Origin: Flagellatimonas centrodinii
GTDB lineage: Bacteria; Pseudomonadota; Gammaproteobacteria; Nevskiales; Nevskiaceae
Assembly (NCBI RefSeq): GCF_016918765.2
Contig: NZ_CP092104.1
Coordinates: 1,550,001-1,614,000, forward strand
DNA: 64,000 nt
Direction: 5' to 3'
Part shown: in pieces, positions 26,935-39,499 of the stretch
How the letters are laid out: the number at the start of each line of letters is the position of its first letter
Position numbering within the stretch: the first letter of the stretch is position 1
Program-made: the position numbers and the translations under genes
The notes under the pieces: generated by a model
Databases searched by the model: none
What the model saw: the letters and a program-made list of their open reading frames with translations, nothing else
What the model was told of the DNA's origin: nothing

Positions 26935-27281
26935 TCTTTCTCGAAGGCCTCACCGTGCAGGCGCTGATCGGCGTCTACGACTGGGAGCGCACTGCCCGGC
27001 GACCGCTGGTGTTGGACCTGCAACTGGAAGTCGACCTGGGCCCTGCCGGTGCGTCCGACGCCGTCGCCGATACCGTCGACTACGCGGCGGTGACGGCGAG
27101 CATCGAGGCCGAGGTGGCGGCGGCCAGCCCGCAGCTGCTGGAATCGCTGGCGGCGACCATCTGCGACCGCCTGTTGCGGGAGTTCGGCCAGGTGACGGCG
27201 CTGACGCTGACCGTGCACAAGCCCGGAATCCTGCCGCAGGTGCGGGATGTCGGCATCCGCCTGCGGCGGGCGCGACGCTAG
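26922..27281 (+). CDS. folB: dihydroneopterin aldolase
   Basis: A 119-residue protein: [28 protein letters not shown] contains the conserved GVYDWER motif with the catalytic region Glu; [10 protein letters not shown] and the late TLTVHKPG (with the catalytic Lys) are also present. FolB cleaves dihydroneopterin to 6-hydroxymethyl-dihydropterin in folate synthesis. Its start overlaps the tsaD end by 13 bp, so translation is coupled. The expected folK partner is not found downstream; only a 21-codon open frame follows. Confidence 0.93.
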   Translation: MRDLIFLEGLTVQALIGVYDWERTARRPLVLDLQLEVDLGPAGASDAVADTVDYAAVTASIEAEVAAASPQLLESLAATICDRLLREFGQVTALTLTVHKPGILPQVRDVGIRLRRARR

Positions 27282-27291
27282 GGGGCCTCAC

Positions 27292-27357
27292 ATGAGCACT
27301 CTGCGCACCGCCGGCGCTCACGATGTCGGGCGCTGTAGTTGTGCAGAGGTTCCCTAG
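27292..27357 (+). other. 21-codon open frame after folB, doubtful
   Basis: ATG at 27292 is preceded by GGGGG seven bases upstream, and the frame runs MSTLRTAGAHDVG... to TAG. It stops in the same CTAG that ends the convergent gmhB-like gene. It could be a leader peptide, a remnant of a lost folK, or chance; the sequence does not match the FolK N-terminus. Confidence 0.2.
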
Positions 27358-27854
27358 GCGCCGCTGATCAGCGCGGCTGCCGCACTGGCGAGGTCGTCGA
27401 ACACGCGGACCCCCTGGAGGTCGGCTGATGCCGCGGTGGCGGTGCCGAGGCCGCTACGCACCAAGATTGGGTGTGCGCCGACCTGGCGGGCGCTGTCGAG
27501 ACCGTCGCTGTGATCGCTGACATACCAGACGTCGTCCAGGCCCATCTGCAGCCGCCGCGCCGCATCCTTGACCAGGTCGGCGGTTGGGCGGCCGTTACCG
27601 AACAGCACCGCCTCCAGTCGGCCGCCCATGGTCGCAAGGCGCTTCTGCAAGCGCTCGAAGCTGGCGATCTGGGTGTCGGGGTCGGCGGCCTCGGCAGGCG
27701 GCGCGGTGGTGGCAACGACCCGAAAGCCGGCCTGACAGAGCTTGGCGATCGCTTCGAGGCTGCCATTGAGCGGGCGACCTTCCACGGTGCCGCGTACGGC
27801 GCTACCGAGGCGTTCGAGGATGACGCCATCCCGCGCCACGATCACCATCTTCAT
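27354..27854 (-). CDS. degenerate GmhB-like HAD-family protein, probably not a phosphatase
   Basis: 166 residues, beginning MKMVIVARDGVI. In GmhB heptose-bisphosphate phosphatases this segment is a DRDG loop whose first Asp is the phosphorylated nucleophile; here it is Ala7, with only Asp9 kept. The next HAD motif (TNQSG) is replaced by TTAPP, the zinc-binding Cys/His loop is missing, and the late VGD motif reads VSDHSDGL. The overall fold (NGSLEAIAKLCQAGFRVV, DVWYVSDHSDGLDSARQVGAHPILVRSG) is still recognisable. It lies 28 bp after glyS, where gmhB stands in related genomes. It has a full, open frame, so it is a changed protein rather than a broken gene. Confidence 0.7.
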   Translation of the reverse strand: MKMVIVARDGVILERLGSAVRGTVEGRPLNGSLEAIAKLCQAGFRVVATTAPPAEAADPDTQIASFERLQKRLATMGGRLEAVLFGNGRPTADLVKDAARRLQMGLDDVWYVSDHSDGLDSARQVGAHPILVRSGLGTATAASADLQGVRVFDDLASAAAALISGA

Positions 27855-27882
27855 CTGTCGTCCTCCGCGCCCGGGTCAGTCC

Positions 27883-29958
27883 TCAGGGTAGCAGCGAGAT
27901 GTCGGCGACGGAACGGCACAGGCGGTCGATGCGGGCCAGCAACGCCAGGCGGTTGACCCGCACGACGGGGTCCTCGGCATTGACCATCACGGCCTCGAAA
28001 AAGGCATCGACCGGTTCCCGCAGGCTGGCCAGGTTGACCAGTTGGTCGGCGTAATCCGGGGTGTCGGGATTGCGCTCCTCGATCGCTGTGATGGTGGTCC
28101 ACAGCGCGTGCTCGGCGGTGTTGTCGAAGCGGCTCGGGTCGACCTCGGTGTCCGCAGTGTCGCCGGCCTGCCGCAACAGATTGCGGATGCGCTTGTGGGC
28201 AGCCGCCAGATCGGTCGCCGCTGGATGCGCGGCAAACCGATGGATGGCCTGCAGCCGTCGGTCGAAATCCAGCGGCACCGTTACCTCCAGCGCGCGCACC
28301 GCCTCGAAGGCCTCGCTGCTGATGGCGCGGCCGTCCAGGTCAGTGCCGACGCGATAGGCGCGCAGACGCTCCAGTACGAATGCCAGCAGGGCGTCGAGGG
28401 TGGCCTCGCCGCGGTCCCCGGCCGGTTGTGCCGAAAGGGCGGCTTGCAGCAGCGGACGCAGGTCCAGCGCCAGGTTGCCCTCGACACAGATCCGCAAGGC
28501 GCCCAGGGCGGCGCGACGCAGGGCATAGGGATCCTTGCTGGCGGTGGGCTTCTGGCCGATCGCAAAGATGCCGGCCAAGCTGTCGAGCTTGTCGGCCAGC
28601 GCGATGACCTGGCCGGTCACCGTCGCCGGGATCGGGGTGCCCTGCTGGGTTGGCAGATAGTGGTCACGAATCGCCGTGGCCACCGCATCGGCTTCGCCGG
28701 TCGCACGGGCGTAGTACCCACCCATCAGCCCCTGCAGTTCGGGGAATTCGAACACCATCTTGGTGATCAGGTCGCACTTGCAGAGCTGCGCGGCACGGGC
28801 CACCTCGGCCAGTGCGCGTGCCTCCGTCATCAGTGGTGCGGCGATCTCGGCCGCCAGCACCTGCACCCGATGGGCCTTGTCGGCGATCGAGCCCAGCGCT
28901 TTCTGAAAGGTGACCGCGGCCAGGCCGTCGGCATAGTCCGCCAGCGGCTGCTTGAGATCCTGTTCATAAAAGAACAGGGCGTCGCTCAGACGCGGGCGCA
29001 CCACCCGTTCGTTGCCGACGATCACCTGGCTGACGTCGCGGCTGGCGATGTTGGCGACGGTGATGAAGGCGTTGGTGAGGGTGGCCTGGGCGGCGTCGGC
29101 GAACACCGTGAAGTACCGCTGGTTGGTTTCGACGGTGGCGACGATCACCTCGGGCGGCAGCGTCAGGTAGCGGTCTTCGAAGTGGCCGGTAATGGCCGCC
29201 GGCCACTCCACCAAGGCCGTGACCTCGTCCAGCAGGTCTTCGGTGATGCGGGCGTGACCGCCGATACGGGCGGCCTCGGCTTCGATCTGTCGGCGGATAT
29301 CCGCCTTGCGGGCGTCGACGTCGGCGTTGACGAAGGCAGCCTTCAGGGCGGCCGCATAGTCGCCCGGCCGTGCCAGACTGATCGGTGCGGGCGCGTGGAA
29401 CCGGTGCCCGCGGGTCAGTCGGTCGGCCGTCAGTCCATAGGCATTCACCGGCACCACATCGTCGCCGAGCAGGCAGGTCAGCCATTGCACCGGGCGGACA
29501 AAGGTGGCGTCACCGCTGCCCCAGCGCATCCGTTTCGGCACCAGGGTGTCCATCTGCTTCAGGGTTTCGTCGAGCACGGCCTGCAGCAGACTGGCGGTGC
29601 TGGCGCCTGGGGCAGTCTCGCTGTAATGCAGTTTGCCGTCGCGCTCGCCAAGCGCCTCGAACGGCACGCCGCAGGAGCGGGCGAAGCCCAGCGCCGCCGG
29701 AGTCGGCTTGCCGTCCTTGAGGGCGGCGGCCATGGCCGGCCCGCTACGTTCGATCCGCTGCTCGGGTTGCTCTGGCGCGACCGAGGCGATGACCACGGCC
29801 AGTCGGCGCGGTGTGGCGAACCGGGCAACGCTGCCGTGCCACACGCCGCGGCGGTCGAGCCCGTCGGCGATGCCGCCACTCAGTGCGTCAGCGAGGGGCA
29901 GGACGTAGCGGGCGGGCAGATCTTCGGTGCCGATTTCCAGCAGCAGGTCGAGGGACAT
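27883..29958 (-). CDS. glyS: glycine--tRNA ligase subunit beta
   Basis: A 691-residue protein beginning LDLLLEIGTEDLPARYV, a GlyS signature, followed by RFATPRRLAV, the long tRNA-recognition helices and an anticodon-binding C-terminus (ISLLP end). GlyS pairs with GlyQ as an alpha2-beta2 enzyme and binds tRNA-Gly. The length is typical. It follows glyQ after a 107-bp gap and precedes the GmhB-like gene; all are likely one transcript. Confidence 0.97.
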   Translation of the reverse strand: MSLDLLLEIGTEDLPARYVLPLADALSGGIADGLDRRGVWHGSVARFATPRRLAVVIASVAPEQPEQRIERSGPAMAAALKDGKPTPAALGFARSCGVPFEALGERDGKLHYSETAPGASTASLLQAVLDETLKQMDTLVPKRMRWGSGDATFVRPVQWLTCLLGDDVVPVNAYGLTADRLTRGHRFHAPAPISLARPGDYAAALKAAFVNADVDARKADIRRQIEAEAARIGGHARITEDLLDEVTALVEWPAAITGHFEDRYLTLPPEVIVATVETNQRYFTVFADAAQATLTNAFITVANIASRDVSQVIVGNERVVRPRLSDALFFYEQDLKQPLADYADGLAAVTFQKALGSIADKAHRVQVLAAEIAAPLMTEARALAEVARAAQLCKCDLITKMVFEFPELQGLMGGYYARATGEADAVATAIRDHYLPTQQGTPIPATVTGQVIALADKLDSLAGIFAIGQKPTASKDPYALRRAALGALRICVEGNLALDLRPLLQAALSAQPAGDRGEATLDALLAFVLERLRAYRVGTDLDGRAISSEAFEAVRALEVTVPLDFDRRLQAIHRFAAHPAATDLAAAHKRIRNLLRQAGDTADTEVDPSRFDNTAEHALWTTITAIEERNPDTPDYADQLVNLASLREPVDAFFEAVMVNAEDPVVRVNRLALLARIDRLCRSVADISLLP

Positions 29959-30065
29959 GGACTCACGGGGCAGTCAACAGGGCGCGGCATTGTCGGCCAT
30001 CGGCGGGGGATCGCCAAATGGGGCACGGGCCGATTCGGGAATGGCGGGGTCCGGAAGCGGACGCC

Positions 30066-30968
<903 letters not shown>

Positions 30969-31102
30969 GTGGGGGCCGGCAAAAAGCGTTTGGAGACGCG
31001 AGTATAGCGAAGGGTCGGGGCGCGCTGGCCCTCGTCGGCCGGGGTTTCGGCTAGCATGCCCCCTGCGGTTGCACGGCGCTGGTTCGCGGTTTGACCTGCG
31101 CA

Positions 31103-31118
31103 TGGCATGTTTCATGCT
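31103..31118 (+). promoter_or_regulatory. sigma-54 promoter of glnA
   Basis: TGGCATGTTTCATGCT fits the -24/-12 consensus TGGCACG-N4-TTGCW with the obligatory GG and GC exactly ten bases apart and two mismatches. It ends 70 bp before the glnA ATG. Dependence on NtrC is expected because ntrBC follow glnA. Confidence 0.75.
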
Positions 31119-31187
31119 TCATTTTGGCGCACGCCCGGAACGGGCCATCGCATCTGTCACCCACCACTGACCAAGCAGGAGAACCCA

Positions 31188-32597
<1,410 letters not shown>

Positions 32598-32705
32598 TCG
32601 CTTCGCGATTTCATCGCGTAAGGCGGTTCGCCAAACCCGCCCGGCGGCGTTGCCGCCGGGCCGCCCCCGGACTTCGGGGGTGGGCGAGGCCAGCCGGTCG
32701 TGTTG

Positions 32706-32734
32706 CAAAAAACCCCGCGCAAGCGGGGTTTTTC
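32706..32734 (+). terminator. glnA terminator
   Basis: AAAAACCCCGC pairs with GCGGGGTTTTT across a CAA-type loop, 110 bp after glnA; two further GC hairpins lie between 32637 and 32690. Confidence 0.88.
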
Positions 32735-32743
32735 TGTTGGGGC

Positions 32744-32878
32744 GCACCAAAACGGCTCATTCTCAGGCGACCTGAACGAGGTTGCACCAAGTTGGACCGC
32801 CCGCTCAGGCCGCGAAACCTCGGTGCAGTCAGCGGCGGCCTCGGTCAGTAGCTGATTTGAATGCACCAAACTAGTGCG
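32744..32878 (+). promoter_or_regulatory. cluster of NtrC-type binding sites before ntrBC
   Basis: Three matches to the NtrC operator TGCACYA-N3-TRGTGCA occur: a good full dyad TGCACCAAACTAGTGCG at 32862-32878, a partial TGCACCAAGTTGGACC at 32783-32798 and a half site GCACCAAAACGGCTC at 32744-32758. The best one lies 66 bp before the ntrB ATG, where it could repress or activate ntrBC. The rest of the 346-bp gap holds the glnA terminator and no gene. Confidence 0.65.
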
Positions 32879-32943
32879 TCATGGTGGCGAATGGCGTAGC
32901 GTAGGCCGTGCTGCATTGGCGCAGCTTTTGCTTCGGCGTTCTC

Positions 32944-34010
32944 ATGAAATTGGTTCCCCGCCCGCGGCCCAAGCCGGATTGGATCCTCGACGGCCTCACC
33001 ACGGCGGTGATCGCGCTCGACGAGCGGTTGTGCGTCACCGCGCTGAACTCCGCCTGCGAGAGCATGTTCGGGGTGTCGCGGCGTTTGGCGCTGGGCCAGC
33101 CGGTGGCCGAGGGCGTGCCCCATTTCGGCCCGCTGCGGGAGCGCCTGCAGCAGTCGCTCGACCACGCGCTGGGCTTCATCGAACGCGAATTGCGGCTGAG
33201 CCGCAATGGCGACCCGCCGATCACGGTCGACTGCACGGTCACGCCTTACGTCGGCGGCAAGCTGCCCGGACTGTTGCTGGAGCTGCTGCCGCTGGATCGC
33301 CACATGCGGATCTCGCGGGATGAGCTGATGCTGGCCCAGCACCAGGCCAGCCGCGAGCTGATCCGCGGCTTGGCGCACGAGATCAAGAACCCGCTCGGCG
33401 GTATCCGCGGCGCAGCGCAGTTGCTGGAGCGCGAATTCCCCGATTCCGAGCATCGTGAGTACACCCGCGTGATCATCCGCGAGGCTGATCGGTTGCAGAA
33501 CCTGGTCAATCGCATGCTGGGCCCCAACCGCCTGCCGCAAAAGGCCTCACTCAACGTGCACGAGGTGCTGGAACATGTGCGCCAGCTGGTGCAGGCCGAG
33601 GCCCCCGAGGGCGTCAGTTTCCTCCGCGACTACGACCCGTCGATTCCTGAAGTGGTGGCCGATCGCGAGCAATTGATCCAGGCCACGCTCAACCTTGCCC
33701 GCAACGCGGTGCAGGCGCTGGCGGGGCAGGGGGTGGTGACCTTGCGGACCCGTACCCGGCGGCAGATCACCATCGGCCAGCAACGGCACCGGCTGGTGGT
33801 GCTGTTGGACATCGAGGACAGCGGTCCGGGCATCCCGCCGGCGCTGCTCGACAAGATTTTCTATCCGATGGTGACCACTCGTGCCGATGGCACCGGTCTC
33901 GGATTGCCGATTGCCCAATACCTCATCCACAGCCACGGCGGCCTGATCGAGTGCCGGTCACGTCCGGGTTGTACCGTCTTTTCGATGTATCTGCCTCTGG
34001 AAGCGCCGTT

Positions 34011-34014
<4 letters not shown>
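32944..34014 (+). CDS. ntrB: nitrogen regulation sensor histidine kinase NtrB
   Basis: 356 residues from ATG 32944 (a GTG at 32908 is possible). An N-terminal PAS domain (about residues 15-115) is followed by the dimerisation helix with the phosphorylated His in GLAHEIKNPLGGIRGAA, the N box (LNLARNAVQAL), the G1 box (EDSGPGIP) and GTGLGLPIAQ. It is soluble, with no membrane segments. NtrB phosphorylates NtrC under nitrogen limitation and is held in check by PII. Its stop overlaps the ntrC start (ATGA at 34011-34014). Confidence 0.95.
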
Positions 34015-35432
<1,418 letters not shown>

Positions 35433-35456
35433 CCGCAGAACGCCGGATTCTTGTGT

Positions 35457-35475
35457 TTCGATAATAATTCGATAA
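35457..35475 (+). promoter_or_regulatory. candidate ArsR operator before arsR
   Basis: Two direct copies of TTCGATAA begin 11 bp apart (35457 and 35468), in an AT-rich patch 10-30 bp before the arsR ATG. Position and sequence suit an autoregulatory ArsR/SmtB operator; this is an inference. Confidence 0.4.
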
Positions 35476-35485
35476 AACTAGAAAT

Positions 35486-35815
35486 ATGGAATCTGAAATC
35501 GCCGTCGAACGCCTGTCCGCGCTGGCCCAGCAGGGTCGCTTGGCCATCTTCCGTGCGCTGGTGGTCGCCGGCCCGACCGGCCGCTGTCCGTCTGATCTGC
35601 AGGAACAGCTCACGATCACGCCGTCGGTGCTGTCCTTTCATCTGAAAGCCTTGCGGCAGGCCGGGTTGGTGCAGGTCCGCCAGGATGGCCGTCACCTCTA
35701 CTACTCCGCGGACTTTGCCGCGATGAACGCACTGATCGCCTACCTCACCGAAAACTGCTGCGCCGAGGACCCCGGCTGCTGCGCACCTCCGGAGCGGGCA
35801 TGCGTGACGTCCTGA
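35486..35815 (+). CDS. arsR: ArsR/SmtB family arsenic-responsive repressor
   Basis: A 109-residue winged-helix repressor; the recognition helix region is TPSVLSFHLKALRQAGLV. It lacks the ELCVC site of E. coli ArsR in the DNA-binding helix. Instead the C-terminus has a CCAEDPGCC cluster at residues 91-99; the Cys-Cys-x5-Cys spacing matches the C-terminal As(III) site described for Acidithiobacillus-type ArsR. It is the first gene of an ars operon, and its end overlaps arsC by 16 bp. Confidence 0.9.
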   Translation: MESEIAVERLSALAQQGRLAIFRALVVAGPTGRCPSDLQEQLTITPSVLSFHLKALRQAGLVQVRQDGRHLYYSADFAAMNALIAYLTENCCAEDPGCCAPPERACVTS

Positions 35816-36294
35816 TCCTCTGCACCGGCAACAGTGCGCGGTCCATTCTTGGCGAAGCGCTGATCAATCACCTCGGCGCCGGCCGGGTGCGCGGCCACTC
35901 TGCCGGGTCACAGCCCAAGGCTGCGCCGCACCCCTTCGCGCTGGAGACGCTGGGCGCGGCCGGCATTGCGACCGCGGGACTGCACAGCAAATCCTGGGAT
36001 CGATTTGCCGGCGCCGACGCCCCCGCGCTGGACCTGGTGATCACCGTCTGCGATGCCGCCGCCCATGAAGCCTGCCCCTGGTTCCCGGGCCCGGCGATCC
36101 GTGCCCACTGGGGGCTGCCGGACCCGCCAGCGGCCGGTGACGCGGCGACCCAGCGCGCGCGCTTTGCGGCGGTCCGCGAGGCCCTGCGTGTCCGCATCGA
36201 GACCTTGCTGAGCTGGCCCGATGCGGACTGGGACGCGCCGGACTTCGCCGCGCGGGTGCAGGCCCTGCACGACGGGCTGCCGGTGCCGGCATGA
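35800..36294 (+). CDS. arsC: arsenate reductase, low-molecular-weight phosphatase fold
   Basis: A 164-residue protein with the P-loop CTGNSARS (Cys-x5-Arg) at residues 8-15 and a later Cys pair in TVCDAAAHEACPW, which suits the thioredoxin-linked ArsC type with a three-cysteine relay. It reduces arsenate to arsenite. The DPPAAGD segment carries the general-acid Asp. The start overlaps arsR and the stop overlaps the MFS gene by 4 bp, so the operon is tightly packed. Confidence 0.9.
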   Translation: MRDVLILCTGNSARSILGEALINHLGAGRVRGHSAGSQPKAAPHPFALETLGAAGIATAGLHSKSWDRFAGADAPALDLVITVCDAAAHEACPWFPGPAIRAHWGLPDPPAAGDAATQRARFAAVREALRVRIETLLSWPDADWDAPDFAARVQALHDGLPVPA

Positions 36295-37481
36295 GCGGCC
36301 ACCGCCTGGTGTGGGCGCTGGGGGCCGCGCAACTGCTGGCCTGGGCCTCCAGCTATTACCTGCTGGCGACTCTGGCGCGGCCAATGGCCGACCACTTCGG
36401 ACTGGCGCCGGTGTGGCTGTACGGCAGCTTTTCGGCGGCGCTGGTGCTGGCGGCCCTGATCGGCCCGGCCTCGGGCCATCTCATCGATCGCTTCGGCGGC
36501 CGTCGGGTGCTGATGCTGTCGAACGCGCTGTTCGCGCTGGCGTTGATCGTCATGGCCGCCGCCGCACATCCGCTGCAATTGTTCCTGGGTTGGCTGTTGC
36601 TGGGGGTGGCGATGCCACTGGGGCTGTATGACGCTGCCTTCGCCACCCTGGTGCGGCTGCGCGGCGCGCAGGCGCGCGGCGGTATCGTCGGCATCACGCT
36701 GATTGCCGGGTTTGCCAGTTCCGTGAGTTGGCCGCTGTCGGCCTGGGGTGAGGTGCAGTTCGGCTGGCGCTGGGTCTGTGCCGGTTGGGCGGTGCTGCAT
36801 CTCACGCTGGGGCTGGGCATTCACGCCTGGGCGGTGCCCAGTCTCAAGCGGGCCTTCGGTGTCGGTCAGTCGGACCCGGTCGGCAGTGAGGCGACCCATC
36901 GCGCCCCGCTGAGCGCCCTCATCCTGATTGCCGTGGCCTTCACCGCCAGCGGCTTCGTCTTCGCTGCCATGGCCACCCACTTGCCGGCGCTGCTGCGTGC
37001 CAGTGGCGCCGCCCCTGCCGTCGCCGTTGGCGCGGCCTCGCTGGTCGGTGTGGCGCAGGTGCTGGCACGGCTGGCCGAGGCCGGGGTGTTGCGACGCTGG
37101 CACCCCCTGGTGTCGGCGCATGTGGCGGCGGTGCTGCATCCCGTCGGTGCCGCGGTGTTGCTGGTCGCGGGCGCGCCCGCCGCCGTGCTGTTCGCCGTCT
37201 TTCATGGCGCCGGAATCGGCCTCATGACCATCGTCAAGGGCACGCTGCCCTTGGCGCTGTTCGGCGCCCAGGGGTTCGGTCGGCGCGGCGGCTGGCTGGA
37301 GGCGCCGGCGCGCGTCGCGCAGGCGCTGGCGCCGATTGCCTTTGGCCTCAGTCTCGACCGCTATGGCTTCGCCGCGCTGTGGTTGTCCTTCGGCATTGCG
37401 GTGGTGGGCGTGCTCGCCATCGGCCTTGCCGGTTTCATCGCCCATTCAACGAGCCGCGCCGATGCTGCGAACCCTCCCTGA
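36291..37481 (+). CDS. MFS transporter in the ars operon (probable arsenical efflux)
   Basis: 396 residues, about 12 transmembrane helices; the MFS loop motif after helix 2 is [14 protein letters not shown] (G-x3-D-R-x-G-x-R). It does not show the start or motifs I associate with ArsJ, ArsB or Acr3. Its place between arsC and arsH, with 4-bp overlap to arsC and 20-bp overlap to arsH, implies that it exports an arsenical, since the operon has no other efflux pump. Substrate is an inference from context. Confidence 0.75.
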   Translation: MSGHRLVWALGAAQLLAWASSYYLLATLARPMADHFGLAPVWLYGSFSAALVLAALIGPASGHLIDRFGGRRVLMLSNALFALALIVMAAAAHPLQLFLGWLLLGVAMPLGLYDAAFATLVRLRGAQARGGIVGITLIAGFASSVSWPLSAWGEVQFGWRWVCAGWAVLHLTLGLGIHAWAVPSLKRAFGVGQSDPVGSEATHRAPLSALILIAVAFTASGFVFAAMATHLPALLRASGAAPAVAVGAASLVGVAQVLARLAEAGVLRRWHPLVSAHVAAVLHPVGAAVLLVAGAPAAVLFAVFHGAGIGLMTIVKGTLPLALFGAQGFGRRGGWLEAPARVAQALAPIAFGLSLDRYGFAALWLSFGIAVVGVLAIGLAGFIAHSTSRADAANPP

Positions 37482-38208
37482 TCCCCACCATCTGCCCGCC
37501 CTCGATCCCCGGGTGGTGCAGGCCGATCTCGCCGGCCGTTTGGGGGCTGCCCCCGGTCATCCGCCGCGGGTGTTGCTGCTCTACGGATCGCTGCGGCCGG
37601 TGTCCTATTCGCGGCTGCTGGTGGAGGAAGCGGCGCGACTGCTGATCCACTTCGGTTGCGAGGTGCGCATCTTCGATCCCGCCGGCCTGCCGCAGCCCGA
37701 CAGCCCGGAGGCGGCCGGCCATCCCGAAGTGGAAGAACTGCGCGCCCTGTCACTGTGGTCGGAGGCGCAGGTGTGGTGCAGTCCCGAGCGCCATGGCGCC
37801 ATCACCGCGGTGCTGAAGAATCAGATCGACCATATCCCCTTGGCGATGGGAGCGGTGCGGCCGACCCAGGGCCGCACGCTGGCGGTGATGCAGGTCAGCG
37901 GCGGCTCCCAGAGTTTCAACGCGGTGAACACGCTGCGGTTGCTGGGGCGCTGGATGCGCATGATCACCATCCCCAATCAATCCTCTGTGGCCCAGGCCTG
38001 GCAGGAGTTTGACGCCCAGGGGCGGATGAAACCCTCGGCCTACTACGAGCGGGTGGTCGACGTGATGGAGGAGTTGGTGAAGTTCACTTTGCTCACCCGC
38101 CACCATGACGAGGCACTGGTCGACCGCTACAGCGAACGCCGTGCGGCGCTGCTGAAGGCCGAAGCGGCCGCCAGCCGTCTGGCACGCGCGTCCGGGGCCG
38201 CGGCATAA
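37462..38208 (+). CDS. arsH: ArsH, NADPH-dependent FMN reductase / organoarsenical oxidase
   Basis: 248 residues from ATG 37462. The flavodoxin-like FMN site [19 protein letters not shown] and the [22 protein letters not shown] segment are hallmarks of ArsH, as is [19 protein letters not shown] near the C-terminus. Known ArsH proteins oxidise trivalent methylated or aromatic arsenicals, and reduce FMN/quinones. It overlaps the MFS gene by 20 bp and is the last gene of the operon. Confidence 0.93.
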   Translation: MLRTLPDPHHLPALDPRVVQADLAGRLGAAPGHPPRVLLLYGSLRPVSYSRLLVEEAARLLIHFGCEVRIFDPAGLPQPDSPEAAGHPEVEELRALSLWSEAQVWCSPERHGAITAVLKNQIDHIPLAMGAVRPTQGRTLAVMQVSGGSQSFNAVNTLRLLGRWMRMITIPNQSSVAQAWQEFDAQGRMKPSAYYERVVDVMEELVKFTLLTRHHDEALVDRYSERRAALLKAEAAASRLARASGAAA

Positions 38209-38242
38209 GCGGGTTCGCGCGCCTTGCGTCTGCAGATGGCGC

Positions 38243-39067
38243 TCAGGCCTGCGCCAGCGCCATCAGCAACGCACGGCTGGCGTCGTCGGCCGGGAACAGG
38301 GCCTCCACCCGTAGTTCATCGGTGGTCACATCCAGCGGCGTGCCGAAGGTGGTCAGCGTGGTGAACAGGCGCAAGTCGTTGCCGCCCAGGCGGAAATGGG
38401 TGGGCAGCACCGGCAGCCGGCTGGCGGCGAGATCGATCTGGCGGAAGCGCCGCGGCAGGTCGGGATAGGCCAACACCTCGTCGAGTACCGGCTGGATCTC
38501 CGCGTGCTCCATGGCCTCCCGCGCGGTGCGTGCCAGCAGGGGCGGCACGATCTCGTCGAGGTTGAGAATCAGTGGGCGCAGGCCCTGTGGGTGCAGGGTG
38601 AGTTTGAGGATATTGCGCGGGCCATCGCCACAGGTGCGGGCCCACAGGGCGTCCACATCATCAATGGCCGCCAGCATGCGCTGCATGGCAGCATTGGCGG
38701 AAAACAGGTTCCAGGCGCGGTCCACCACGATGGCCGGGAAAGGCTCATGGTGTCGCAGCATCAAGTCCAGCGCCTCGCGGATCGGTGCCATGTCGGCAGC
38801 CTCCAGCATGCGTTGCGGATAGATGCCGGCAAAGCCCGCCGAATTGAGCAGCCGGTTGCGTTCGCGCATCGACAGGTCCAGCGCCTCTGCCAGGGCGGCG
38901 ACCATGCTGCGGCTGGGTTGTGCACGGCCGGATTCGAGAAAGCTCAGATGGCGCTGTGACACCTCGGCCTGCAGCGCCAGATCCAGCTGCGACAGATGCC
39001 GTAACCGGCGGGCTTCCCGTAGCAGCGGGCCGAAGGTGGTCTGGTCGGTTGCGGCAGCAGTGTTCAT
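38243..39067 (-). CDS. XRE-family regulator with MmyB-like ligand domain
   Basis: 274 residues. A helix-turn-helix at residues 14-70 (LLREARRLRHLSQLDLALQAEVSQRHLSFLESGRAQPS) is followed by an MmyB-type PAS-like domain (FPAIVVDRAWNLFSANAAM, PRNILKLTLHPQGLRP, LFTTLTTFGTPLDVTTDELRVEALFP). Such regulators are thought to bind fatty-acyl ligands, often controlling a neighbouring dehydrogenase or oxygenase; here the divergent gene codes for a small membrane protein. It is convergent to arsH with a 34-bp gap. Confidence 0.88.
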   Translation of the reverse strand: MNTAAATDQTTFGPLLREARRLRHLSQLDLALQAEVSQRHLSFLESGRAQPSRSMVAALAEALDLSMRERNRLLNSAGFAGIYPQRMLEAADMAPIREALDLMLRHHEPFPAIVVDRAWNLFSANAAMQRMLAAIDDVDALWARTCGDGPRNILKLTLHPQGLRPLILNLDEIVPPLLARTAREAMEHAEIQPVLDEVLAYPDLPRRFRQIDLAASRLPVLPTHFRLGGNDLRLFTTLTTFGTPLDVTTDELRVEALFPADDASRALLMALAQA

Positions 39068-39187
39068 GGTCGGAATTCTGGCACGGCCGGTTGCTGCCGC
39101 CGATTACGCAACAGGTAATTGAGCGCTTGACCTCGACAGCGCAAGGTGCCGGTGCGGCAATCGGCCGCATGCAAGCGGAGTTCCCCC

Positions 39188-39499
39188 ATGAATGCGCGAA
39201 CCCTCCTGGTGGCGGTGTTGTTCCTCGCCCTGAGTGCGGTCACGGTGGTGGCGTTGCGGGACCACGGCTATGTCGGCCTGTTCCAGTACCAACTCGCCAG
39301 CTCGGCCGGTTGGCAGGTGCTGCTCGATTTGGGCGTGGCCTGCGTGCTCGGCATCCTGTGGATGGTCGATGATGCCCGCCGGGTCGGCCGCAACCCCTGG
39401 CCCTATGCCGCCATTACCCTGGCCTTCGGTTCCTTCGGGCTGCTGTTCTACGTGCTGGTCGGCGCGTTCCGCCGCAGCCCCGGAGCGCAGTACGCGTGA
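39188..39499 (+). CDS. small membrane protein, DUF2834-like
   Basis: A 103-residue protein with three hydrophobic segments (residues about 4-22, 40-58 and 72-92). The LDLGVACVLGILWMVDDARR motif and the overall size resemble DUF2834. Function unknown. The start at 39188 follows GCGGAG 12 bp upstream. It overlaps the next membrane-protein gene by 4 bp (GTGA), so the two are a translational pair, divergent from the XRE regulator. Confidence 0.6.
   Translation: MNARTLLVAVLFLALSAVTVVALRDHGYVGLFQYQLASSAGWQVLLDLGVACVLGILWMVDDARRVGRNPWPYAAITLAFGSFGLLFYVLVGAFRRSPGAQYA

Noticed and set aside
36291-37481. Calling the ars-operon MFS gene arsJ
   Set aside because: The N-terminus and motifs do not look like ArsJ, and the ArsJ partner (a GAPDH homologue) is absent.
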